From positions 186,001 to 250,000 of the forward strand of contig NZ_JAMGBG010000010.1 in assembly GCF_023516595.1 (NCBI RefSeq): DNA of 64,000 bases. Reading direction: 5' to 3'. Below are positions 1 to 7,570 of the stretch, in pieces; the first letter of the stretch is position 1; every line of letters begins with the position of its first letter. The position numbers were made by a program, and so were the translations under genes. The DNA comes from Streptomyces neyagawaensis. GTDB taxonomy: Bacteria; Actinomycetota; Actinomycetes; Streptomycetales; Streptomycetaceae. The notes beneath the pieces are model-generated. The model worked only from the letters and a program-made list of their open reading frames with translations. It made no database searches and was not told where the DNA came from.

Positions 1-1
1 C

Positions 2-937
2 TTCAAGAACCTCTACGCGTCCAACCTGGCCAAGGAACAGGACATGATCGAGTGGGGGAAGAAACGTTCCCCCGAGATATATGTGGATGCCCTCAACACC
101 AACGGCACGGCCGTCATGCTCGCCAACGGCTGGGGCGACTCGATCTTCCCGCCCAACCAGTACGCCGACTTCTACGAGAAGCTCACCGGCCCCAAGCGCC
201 TGGAACTGCGGCCCGGCGACCACGCCACCACCGAGCTGACGGGCCTGTTCGGGCTGCCCAACGATGTGTGGACGGACACCCGGCGCTGGTTCGACCACTA
301 TCTGCGGGGTCAGGCCAACGGCATCGACGACGAGCAGCCCGTGCAACTCAAGTCCCGTACCGGCGGCGCCTTCGAGGGCTATCCGGACTGGAAGTCGGTC
401 ACCGCCACCCGCAAGAAGATCGCCCTCACGAGTGGCACCACGATCCACGCGAACGTCGACTCGGGTGCGAACGGCGGGGTGGTCTTCCTGTCCAGCGTCC
501 TCGACCAGGTCGTCCAACTACCGCCCATGGCCTCGATACCGCTGCTTCCGCGCCGCTGGGCGGCCGTGTGGCAGTCGGAGAAGTACCGGACGACGCAGCA
601 GGTGCGGGGCACCGCGAAACTGCACACCACGGTGACGGCCACCAAGGAGAGCGGCACCCTCGTCGCCCATCTGTACGACGTGGGCCCGCTCGGCCTCGGC
701 AAGCTGGTCAGCCACGCGCCGTACACCTTCCACGGCGAGACGCCCGGCAAGCCGTTCGGCGTGGACCTGGAGTTGTTCTCCACGGCCTACGACGTTCCGG
801 CGGGCCACCGTCTCGCCCTGGTCGTCGACACGGTCGACCCGCTCTACATCGAGCACAACCCGTCCGGCGCGCAGCTGACCTTCTCCTCGCCGCCGAACGA
901 CCCGTCGTACGTGTCGATCCCGCTGCGCGAGCAGTGA
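2..937 (+). CDS. CocE/NonD (peptidase S15) family hydrolase, C-terminal part
   Basis: The reading frame is open from the left edge, so the gene begins outside the window; 311 residues are visible. The first third resembles the end of the alpha/beta-hydrolase domain of the S15/CocE family. A GWGDSIFP segment probably carries the catalytic Asp and an RPGDHATTE segment the catalytic His; the nucleophile Ser would lie upstream. The remaining 190 or so residues fit the beta-rich PepX_C jelly-roll domain. Family members hydrolyse acyl or peptide bonds (X-Pro dipeptidyl peptidases, cocaine esterase); many Streptomyces members are secreted, but any signal peptide is outside the window. The substrate cannot be told. 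It converges on the ABC ATPase gene downstream. Confidence 0.8.
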   Translation, partial: FKNLYASNLAKEQDMIEWGKKRSPEIYVDALNTNGTAVMLANGWGDSIFPPNQYADFYEKLTGPKRLELRPGDHATTELTGLFGLPNDVWTDTRRWFDHYLRGQANGIDDEQPVQLKSRTGGAFEGYPDWKSVTATRKKIALTSGTTIHANVDSGANGGVVFLSSVLDQVVQLPPMASIPLLPRRWAAVWQSEKYRTTQQVRGTAKLHTTVTATKESGTLVAHLYDVGPLGLGKLVSHAPYTFHGETPGKPFGVDLELFSTAYDVPAGHRLALVVDTVDPLYIEHNPSGAQLTFSSPPNDPSYVSIPLREQ

Positions 938-1091
938 TCTCCGGCTGCCGCCGGGCGGGCCTGGCCCCTGGCTACTGCGCGCCTGGCAGCAGCGTCCCCT
1001 TGCGCGACCGGGATGGAGTCCTCGGCCTCGGTCACCCCCAAGTGGAGGAACCGCTCATCGTAGTCGAGGCCCGCGCCCGGTCCAGCGGCGG

Positions 1092-1835
1092 TCAGTGCTT
1101 GAGGATCTTGGAGAGGAAGTCCTTGGCGCGGTCGCTGTTCGGATTCGTGAAGAACTCGTCGGGCGTGCGGTCCTCGACGATGCGCCCGTCGGACATGAAG
1201 ACGACACGATTGGCGGCGGATCGGGCGAAGCCCATCTCGTGGGTGACGACCACCATGGTCATCCCCTCGCGTGCCAACTGCTGCATGACTTCGAGGACTT
1301 CGTTGATCATTTCGGGGTCGAGGGCGGAGGTGGGCTCGTCGAAGAGCATGACCTTCGGTTCCATCGCCAGCGCCCGCGCGATCGCCACACGCTGCTGCTG
1401 GCCGCCCGACAGCTGTGCCGGGTACTTCGGTGCCTGATCGGCCAGGCCGACCCGGTCGAGGAGGGTGCGGGAGCGCTCGTCGGCGTCCTCCTTCTTCCTT
1501 TTCCGCACCTTGATCTGACCGAGCGACACGTTCTGCAGGACCGTCTTGTGCGCGAAGAGGTTGAAGGACTGGAAGACCATGCCGACGTCCGCGCGGAGCG
1601 CCGCGAGGGCCTTGCCCTCCGCGGGCAGCGGCTGCCCGTCGAGCAGGATCTCCCCGGAGTGGATGGCCTCCAGCCGGTTGATGGCCCGGCAGAGCGTCGA
1701 CTTCCCCGACCCCGAGGGGCCGATGACCACGACCACCTCCCCCCTGCCGACGGTGAGCTCGATGTCCTGGAGGACATGCAGCTCCCCGAAGTATTTGTTC
1801 ACACCATGCAGTTCGATCAGCGGATCGACAGCCAT
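1092..1835 (-). CDS. Polar amino-acid ABC transporter ATP-binding protein (GluA/GlnQ-like), orphan
   Basis: A 247-residue ATPase of the polar amino-acid uptake class. Walker [10 protein letters not shown] lies near residues 39-47, the Q-loop in VFQSFNLF, the signature LSGGQ at 141-145, Walker B VMLFDE near 161-166 and the H-loop in VVTHEMG. The [13 protein letters not shown] and [13 protein letters not shown] segments are typical of GlnQ/GluA. I chose the ATG at 1835 because the conserved N-terminus starts there; the frame can be extended to 1925 only through unconserved sequence. No permease or binding-protein gene lies on either side, although relatives normally sit in a four-gene gluABCD-type operon, so it may serve a transporter encoded elsewhere. 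Confidence 0.9.
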   Translation of the reverse strand: MAVDPLIELHGVNKYFGELHVLQDIELTVGRGEVVVVIGPSGSGKSTLCRAINRLEAIHSGEILLDGQPLPAEGKALAALRADVGMVFQSFNLFAHKTVLQNVSLGQIKVRKRKKEDADERSRTLLDRVGLADQAPKYPAQLSGGQQQRVAIARALAMEPKVMLFDEPTSALDPEMINEVLEVMQQLAREGMTMVVVTHEMGFARSAANRVVFMSDGRIVEDRTPDEFFTNPNSDRAKDFLSKILKH

Positions 1836-2017
1836 GCACTGCCCGCCCTGTTCGCTCTCGGCCGTGTCGTGTCGCAGGTGCCGCAAACTATCCGCACGCA
1901 AGGTGGCTCCATACGCGACACGCACCGTCGGGGATTAGCCGTATTGTCAGGCACGGGCCGGGGTCGGCCTCGCCATCCCGCCGCCCGATGCCGGGCTGCC
2001 CCGATCTCCTGGGTGGC

Positions 2018-2482
2018 TCACCCCTCCGCGATCTCGGCGTACAGCTGCGACAGCTCCGGTACGCCGTTGTCGGCCCATTCGTGTCCGGCCTCGACCACGT
2101 GGATCTCCCGTCCGGAGGCCAGCCGCACCACGGGTTGGCCATTGGGCCAGATCTCCCAGCGGGCGCCCGGGACGGTGCGGACGACGACGGTTCCGAGGTA
2201 GAGCCCTGCGTCGTTGCCCAGCCAGGTGGCGGTCTCCTCGTCGTCGCGCCAGCGCGGCACCAGCTGGTCCAGTGCCTCCAACGAGTCGGCCGAGTCGTCG
2301 AGTTCGACCCCTGCATGGTGCGCCTGCGCGCGCAGCAGCTCGCATTCGGAGAGGAGTTCGGCGATGCGCTCGTGGCGTTCCTGACCGTTGTCGTCCCCCT
2401 CGCCCTCGCCGGCGGATATCACCGCGACTCCCAGGGCTGGACCACGCTTCTTGCGCCAGTTGCCCAGGAAAGGGATGTTCAT
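2018..2482 (-). CDS. Conserved hypothetical protein (DUF6278-like)
   Basis: A 154-residue soluble protein without signal peptide or membrane segment. The N-terminus (MNIPFLGNWRKKRGP) is basic, followed by a charged helical stretch (residues 35-75) and a mixed beta segment with many Trp residues. It resembles actinobacterial proteins filed, as far as I recall, as DUF6278; no function is known to me. The next gene upstream (the secreted esterase) is divergent, with a 165-bp gap that should hold both promoters. Confidence 0.7.
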   Translation of the reverse strand: MNIPFLGNWRKKRGPALGVAVISAGEGEGDDNGQERHERIAELLSECELLRAQAHHAGVELDDSADSLEALDQLVPRWRDDEETATWLGNDAGLYLGTVVVRTVPGARWEIWPNGQPVVRLASGREIHVVEAGHEWADNGVPELSQLYAEIAEG

Positions 2483-2647
2483 GCGGTCAGCGTGTCATTC
2501 GCACCGCCCTTCGCACCACAGGCGCGCGGAAATCGCCTGTTCGCCCGGAGTTCGCGCCCGGTTCGCGCCAGCCTCATTGACGGGTCCCTGACGCCTCTTT
2601 AGTTTCGTGGCGCATCCGTCGTCATCAGGGGAACGGGAGGGTCGCGC

Positions 2648-4408
2648 GTGCGCCGACGCGTCTGGGGAACGGCTGTCGTACTGGGCCTGTTGGCGGGGGT
2701 CGCCCCCGTCGCCTCGGCCCGTGCCGCCGCCGGCGGGGCGGGCGAGCCGGTCCCGCTTGCGCGGCTGTTCGACAACCGGGCGGTCAGTGACGACGCCCGG
2801 CCCGGTGAGGCCGACTTCGACGGCTCGGGCGGTTCGCTCTCGGCACGGGACCTGACGGCGGCCGGCTGGACCCCGGGCGGTGTGCTGACCGTCCAGGGCG
2901 CCCGCCTGACCTGGCCGGACCGCGACCCGGGGGAGGTGGACAACGTACGGGCCGACGGCCAGTCCGTGCGGGTACGGGGCCGGGGCGACGTCCTCGCCTT
3001 CCTGGTCGCCGCGACGGGCGGCGCCGACGCGAGCGGCACCGGGACGGTCCGCTACACAGGCGGCACCCGGTCCACGTACCGGCTGACCGCCCCCGACTGG
3101 CGCACCGGCCCGCTCGCCACCAAGGCCGTCGCCCTCCCCCACATCAACACGCCCGGCGGTCAACTCGCCGAGAAGGCACGGCTGTACGTCGTCACCGTGC
3201 CCCTGGTGCGGGGCCGCCAGGTGGCTTCCGTGACGCTGCCGCGCGACCGGGACCTCCATGTGTTCGCCCTGTCGGTGCGGCCCGAGTCACGGGGCTGGAC
3301 CGGCAGTTGGGCGGCCTCCACCTCCGGCTACACCGCCGTCGGCACCTGGACCGACCGCACCCTTCGCCTGGTCGTGCACACCTCGGCGGGCGGGCCCCGG
3401 GTGCGGATCCGGCTCGACAACACGTTCGCGTCGGCGCCGGTACGGGTCGGCAGCGCGACGGTGGCCCTGCGGGCGGAGGGGGCCGCCGCCCTCGGGGCTC
3501 CGGTTCCGCTGTCGTTCGAGGGCCGGGCGGGCACCGAGATCCCGGCGGGCGCGCAGGCGTTCAGTGATCCGCTGGGCTTCGAGGTGCCGCCGGACACGGA
3601 TCTGCTGGTCAGCTTCCATCTGCCGGGCACGGTGCCTGCCGCGCCCGTGCACCGGCTGGCCCAGCAGACCTCGTACGTCAGCGAGCCGGGCGATCACGCG
3701 GGCGACGGCTCGGCGGCGCCCTACACGTCGACGATCACGACCTGGCCGCTGCTGACGGGCGTCGACGTGGGAGGCGGGCCGGGGTCGGTCGTTCTCCTCG
3801 GCGACTCGATCACCGACGGGGAGCGGACGACGGTGGGCGCGAACCGCCGCTGGCCGGACGTCCTGGCGGACCGGCTGCGGCAGCAGGACCAGGTCCCCCG
3901 CTACGGGGTCCTCAATCAGGGGATCTCCGCGAACCGGGTCGTCACCGACCGCTATCCGGGCGACGGTGTCTCCACCGACACGGGCGGGGTCAGCGCCCTC
4001 CACCGCTTCGACCGTGATGTCCTCGCCCAGACGTCCGCCCGTACCGCCGTCGTCTTCCAGGGCGTGAACGACGTCCGCTGGGGCGGCACCGCGGACCAGG
4101 TCGTCGACGGGCTGCGGGAGATCGCCGCCCGGGGCCACGCACGCGGTCTGCGGATGCTGGTGGCGACGATCGCGCCCTGCGAGGGCGAGGCCCGCTGCAC
4201 GGCGGCCGCCGACGCCCACCGCGTCGCGATCAACGAGTGGATCCGCGGCAACGACGCGTTCGACGGAGTGCTGGACTTCGACCGGGTGCTGCGCGACCCC
4301 GACCGGCCGGCGCGGATGCTTCCCGCGTACGACAGCGGGGACCATCTGCATCCGGGCGAGGCGGGGCTCGCCGCGCTGGCCGAGTCGGTGGATCTGCGGC
4401 TGCTCTGA
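2648..4408 (+). CDS. Secreted SGNH/GDSL-family hydrolase
   Basis: A 586-residue protein with a Sec signal peptide (basic MRRR, hydrophobic core, cleavage probably after an Ala-rich site near residue 28). The N-terminal 370 residues are beta-rich and may be an accessory or binding domain. The SGNH hydrolase domain follows: block I LLGDSITDG with nucleophile Ser387, block III QGVNDVRWGG (the GxND asparagine), and block V with Asp565 and His568 in GDHLHPGEAG. The product should be exported to act on an esterified polymer or lipid; the substrate is unknown. The GTG start at 2648 is supported by GGGAGG seven bases upstream. It ends 18 bp from the convergent exonuclease gene. Confidence 0.88.
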   Translation: MRRRVWGTAVVLGLLAGVAPVASARAAAGGAGEPVPLARLFDNRAVSDDARPGEADFDGSGGSLSARDLTAAGWTPGGVLTVQGARLTWPDRDPGEVDNVRADGQSVRVRGRGDVLAFLVAATGGADASGTGTVRYTGGTRSTYRLTAPDWRTGPLATKAVALPHINTPGGQLAEKARLYVVTVPLVRGRQVASVTLPRDRDLHVFALSVRPESRGWTGSWAASTSGYTAVGTWTDRTLRLVVHTSAGGPRVRIRLDNTFASAPVRVGSATVALRAEGAAALGAPVPLSFEGRAGTEIPAGAQAFSDPLGFEVPPDTDLLVSFHLPGTVPAAPVHRLAQQTSYVSEPGDHAGDGSAAPYTSTITTWPLLTGVDVGGGPGSVVLLGDSITDGERTTVGANRRWPDVLADRLRQQDQVPRYGVLNQGISANRVVTDRYPGDGVSTDTGGVSALHRFDRDVLAQTSARTAVVFQGVNDVRWGGTADQVVDGLREIAARGHARGLRMLVATIAPCEGEARCTAAADAHRVAINEWIRGNDAFDGVLDFDRVLRDPDRPARMLPAYDSGDHLHPGEAGLAALAESVDLRLL

Positions 4409-4426
4409 GCGGCGGTCCCGGGGCCG

Positions 4427-5206
4427 CTACACGTCCAGGTCCACCACCACCGGCGCGTGGTCCGAGGCGCCCTTGCCCTTGCGCTCCTCGCGGTCCACGT
4501 AGGCGTCCTTCACGGCCTTCCCGAACGGTTCGTTGCCGTAGACCAGGTCGATGCGCATGCCGCGGTTCTTGGGGAAGCACAGCTGGCGGTAGTCCCAGTA
4601 CGTGAAGGGGTGCTCGTACTTGAGGGGGCGCGGGACGATGTCGGAGAGGCCGGCCTCGCGGAGGGAGGCGAGGGCGGCGCGCTCGGCGGGGGTGACATGG
4701 GTGGCGCCCTCGAAGGCGGCGACGTCGAACACGTCGTCGTCCGTGGGGGCCACGTTGTAGTCGCCCATGACGGCGAAGGGGCGGCTGCCGGCGGCGTCGC
4801 CGGCGACGGCGGCCTTGAGGGCCTCGAACCACTGGAGCTTGTACGCGTAGTGCGGGTGGTCGACCTCGCGGCCGTTCGGCACGTACACCGACCAGACGCG
4901 GACCGGGCCGCAGGTGGCGGAGATCGCGCGGGGCTCCACGGCTCCGTCGTAGCCGGGGTCGCCGGGCAGGCCCTTGACGACGTCCTCCAGGCCGACGCGG
5001 GAGATCACCGCCACGCCGTTCCACCGGCCGGTGGCGTGCACCGCGGCCTCGTAGCCCCTCTCGCGCAGCGCTTCGAAGGGGAAGGCGTCCTCGGCGATCT
5101 TGGCCTCCTGGAGGCACAGCACGTCCGTACCGCTGGTCTCCAGCCAGGCGAGGAGCCGCGGGAGGCGGGCGGTGATCGAGTTCACGTTCCAGGTGGCGAT
5201 ACGCAT
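4427..5206 (-). CDS. xthA: Exodeoxyribonuclease III
   Basis: A 259-residue AP endonuclease/exonuclease III of the EEP superfamily, close to the usual length. It begins with the conserved MRIATWNVNSITAR, carries the metal-binding Glu in LCLQEAKI, the active-site pair in GDYNVAPTDDD, and ends with the catalytic SDHAPVVVD. It cleaves DNA at abasic sites and removes 3' blocking groups in base-excision repair. Start ATG at 5206 is set by this N-terminus; the frame stays open further upstream but without conservation. It follows the MBL-fold gene on the same strand with a 64-bp gap. Confidence 0.95.
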   Translation of the reverse strand: MRIATWNVNSITARLPRLLAWLETSGTDVLCLQEAKIAEDAFPFEALRERGYEAAVHATGRWNGVAVISRVGLEDVVKGLPGDPGYDGAVEPRAISATCGPVRVWSVYVPNGREVDHPHYAYKLQWFEALKAAVAGDAAGSRPFAVMGDYNVAPTDDDVFDVAAFEGATHVTPAERAALASLREAGLSDIVPRPLKYEHPFTYWDYRQLCFPKNRGMRIDLVYGNEPFGKAVKDAYVDREERKGKGASDHAPVVVDLDV

Positions 5207-5270
5207 GCCCCACAACTTACCGGGCGGGTCCGACAACGCCGTCCCGCCCGGTCCCCCGCCCCAGGTCCCC

Positions 5271-5912
5271 CTACAGGTCCGCCGAGGTGCCGGGGGCGAG
5301 GCGGAGGTGCTCGGCGCCGCCGAGGGCGCCGATCTGGCGGTCGTAGATCGGGCGGGCCAGGTCGGTGAGGAGGGCGTCGTGGATGTCGTAGGCGCGTTGC
5401 GGCTTGACCTCGCGGACATAGTCGATGACCTCGGAGATCTTGCTCCAGGGGGCCATCACGGGGAGCATCAGCGTCTCCACGGCGTGGTCGGGCACGGTCA
5501 GGGCGTCGCCGGGGTGGAAGACCCGGCCGCCGTCGACGAGGTAGCCGACGTTGGTGATGCGGGGGATGTCCGGGTGGATGACGGCGTGCAGTTCGCCGTG
5601 CACCTGGATGTCGAAGCCCGCGGCGGTGAACGTGTCGCCGTGGCCGACCGTGTGCACCCGGCCGGGGAACGCGGCGGAGATCTTCTCGGCGACGGAGCGC
5701 AGGGTCCATATCTCGGCGGCCGGGTTGCCCTCAAGGGCCGCGCGCAGCCGTCCCTCGTCGAAGTGGTCGGGGTGCTCGTGCGTGACCAGGACCGCGTCCG
5801 CGCCGACCGCCGCGTCCTCCTCGCTGAACCCGCCGGGGTCGATGACGAGCGTGCGTCCGCCCTTCTCCAGACGGACGCAGGCGTGCGACTTCTTCGTGAG
5901 CTTCATGGTCAT
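5271..5912 (-). CDS. MBL-fold metallo-hydrolase (UlaG-like)
   Basis: A 213-residue cytosolic metallo-beta-lactamase-fold protein. The metal-binding motif THEHPDH is at residues 44-50, with a further His in the VHGELHAVIHPD segment and an Asp in the FHPGDALTV segment. It looks like the UlaG/YtnP-like branch; such proteins hydrolyse phosphodiesters, lactones or thioesters, and the substrate here is unknown. The start could be ATG 5912 or ATG 5906. A clear paralogue lies at 52021-52680, sharing the FHPGDA, VDYVRE.KP.RA and IHDA segments. Confidence 0.88.
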   Translation of the reverse strand: MTMKLTKKSHACVRLEKGGRTLVIDPGGFSEEDAAVGADAVLVTHEHPDHFDEGRLRAALEGNPAAEIWTLRSVAEKISAAFPGRVHTVGHGDTFTAAGFDIQVHGELHAVIHPDIPRITNVGYLVDGGRVFHPGDALTVPDHAVETLMLPVMAPWSKISEVIDYVREVKPQRAYDIHDALLTDLARPIYDRQIGALGGAEHLRLAPGTSADL

Positions 5913-6002
5913 GACTCCATCCTGCCCCCGCGGGACCCCCGAGGGCCCGCTGGCCGGTGTTTCACGGGTCAGGTCCCCTGCCTGTGCGGGCCGCCGCCGG
6001 GG

Positions 6003-7304
6003 TCATTCCTCGGGGGTGGTCTCCTCCCGGATGATCTGCTGGGCGACCTTGAAGGCGCTGTTCGCGGCGGGGACGCCGCAGTAGACGGCGGCCTGGAGGA
6101 GGACTTCCTTGATCTCGTTCGGGGTGAGCCCGTTGCGGAGGGCGGCCCGGGTGTGGAAGGCGAGTTCGTCGAGGTGTCCGCCGGCGACGAGGGCGGTGAG
6201 CGTGACGCAGCTGCGGGAGCGGCGGTCGAGGCCCGGCCGGTCCCAGATCTCGCCCCACGCGTAGCGGGTGATGAACTCCTGGAAGTCCCCGGAGAACTCG
6301 TCCGCCGTGGCCAGCGCCCGGTCGACGTGCGCGTCGCCGAGCACCTCGCGGCGCACCTTGAGCCCGGCGTCGTACGGGTCCGGTCTGCCCGTCGCCTCCG
6401 GCTGGACCGCGGCCGGGGCGATCTCGGCGACGGGGCCGCTCTGCTGCGGCACGGCGACCGCGAGGGCCGGCTTGGCGGGCGCCACCGGGATGGCGATCTG
6501 ACCGGTGGTCGAGTCGTACGCGGGCTGCCAGGCCGTCGAGAAGTGCCGGACGAGGAGGTCGGTGACCGCGGCGGGCTGCTCGACGGGCACCAGGTGCGAG
6601 GCGCTGGGCACGACGGCGAGACGGGCGTCCGGGATGCCCGCGACGAGCGTACGGGCCTCGGCGGGCCCGGTGACCTGGTCGTCGGAGCCGACGAGGACCA
6701 GGGTGGGGACACCGATACGGCCCAGTTCGGCGCGGATGTCGAACGAGGCGAGGGCCTCGCAGGCGGCGATGTAGCAGCCGGGGTCGGTGGTGCGGACCAT
6801 CTGGACGGCCCACTCGGTGATCGCGGGCTGCGCCGCCGCGAACCCGGCGGTGAACCAGCGCTCCGGGGACGTACGCGCGATCGGGTCGAGGCCGTTCGTC
6901 CGTACGATCACGCCGCGCTGGCGGAACTCGTCGGCCGTGCCGAAGCGCGGCGACGCGGCGATCAGCGCGAGCGAGGCGATGCGGTCGGGGTGGCGCAGCG
7001 CGAGCTCCGCGCCGATGGCGCCGCCGAGCGCGCAGCCCGCGTAGCCGAAGCGCTGCACGCCGAGCGCGTCCAGCGTGGCCAGCAGCCGGGCGGCCAGCTC
7101 GGAGACCGAACCGCCGGGGTAGGCGGGCGCGCCGCCGTGGCCCGGCAGGTCGAACCGGAAGACCCGCCACTGCTTGGTCAGTTCGGGGATCTGCCTGTCC
7201 CACATGTGCCATGTCGTGCCGAGCGAGGGCCCGAGGATGAGGACCGGGGCGTCGTCCGGCCCGTCGAAGCGGTACTGGAGGGCAGGGGTCGTCGTCTCAC
7301 TCAC
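6003..7304 (-). CDS. pcaL: Fused 3-oxoadipate enol-lactonase / 4-carboxymuconolactone decarboxylase
   Basis: A 433-residue two-domain protein. Residues 1-265 are an alpha/beta hydrolase of the enol-lactonase (PcaD) type; residues 310-430 are a carboxymuconolactone decarboxylase (PcaC) domain with the typical ALVAGGHLDELAFHT and GVPAANSAF segments; an Ala/Pro-rich linker joins them. Together they would turn 4-carboxymuconolactone into 3-oxoadipate in the protocatechuate branch of the beta-ketoadipate pathway. The nucleophile elbow reads G90-C-A-L-G, with Ala92 where the family has the catalytic Ser, although the Asp (VGSDDQVTG) and His (SASHLVP) positions are kept. No other pca gene is adjacent. 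Confidence 0.88.
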   Translation of the reverse strand: MSETTTPALQYRFDGPDDAPVLILGPSLGTTWHMWDRQIPELTKQWRVFRFDLPGHGGAPAYPGGSVSELAARLLATLDALGVQRFGYAGCALGGAIGAELALRHPDRIASLALIAASPRFGTADEFRQRGVIVRTNGLDPIARTSPERWFTAGFAAAQPAITEWAVQMVRTTDPGCYIAACEALASFDIRAELGRIGVPTLVLVGSDDQVTGPAEARTLVAGIPDARLAVVPSASHLVPVEQPAAVTDLLVRHFSTAWQPAYDSTTGQIAIPVAPAKPALAVAVPQQSGPVAEIAPAAVQPEATGRPDPYDAGLKVRREVLGDAHVDRALATADEFSGDFQEFITRYAWGEIWDRPGLDRRSRSCVTLTALVAGGHLDELAFHTRAALRNGLTPNEIKEVLLQAAVYCGVPAANSAFKVAQQIIREETTPEE

Positions 7305-7570
7305 CGCTACACGCTAACGTCCCGCCCTCGGTGCTCTGTCCCGGGGATCGGAATCCGCCCGTGCGGCTCCCGAACATCGACGGGCAACTTCCACACCGTC
7401 TTCACCGAAGCGCAGGTCACGCTACGGGCGCGGGAACGGGGCACGACACCGGACCATCCGTCGAACAAACTTCCCAGCGTGTCGTGCGTTGCAGGGCGCC
7501 CCCGGCGCGCTGTCGGGGGCGGGGGCCTCCGCGTCCGTGGGGTCATTCGTGGGGGTTCATTCGTGGGGGT

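Noticed and set aside
844..1839. Long minus-strand frame of 331 codons overlapping the ABC ATPase gene
   Set aside because: It is a shadow of the ATPase in another frame: Arg/Gly/Pro-rich, no domain, while the overlapping frame has all ATPase motifs.
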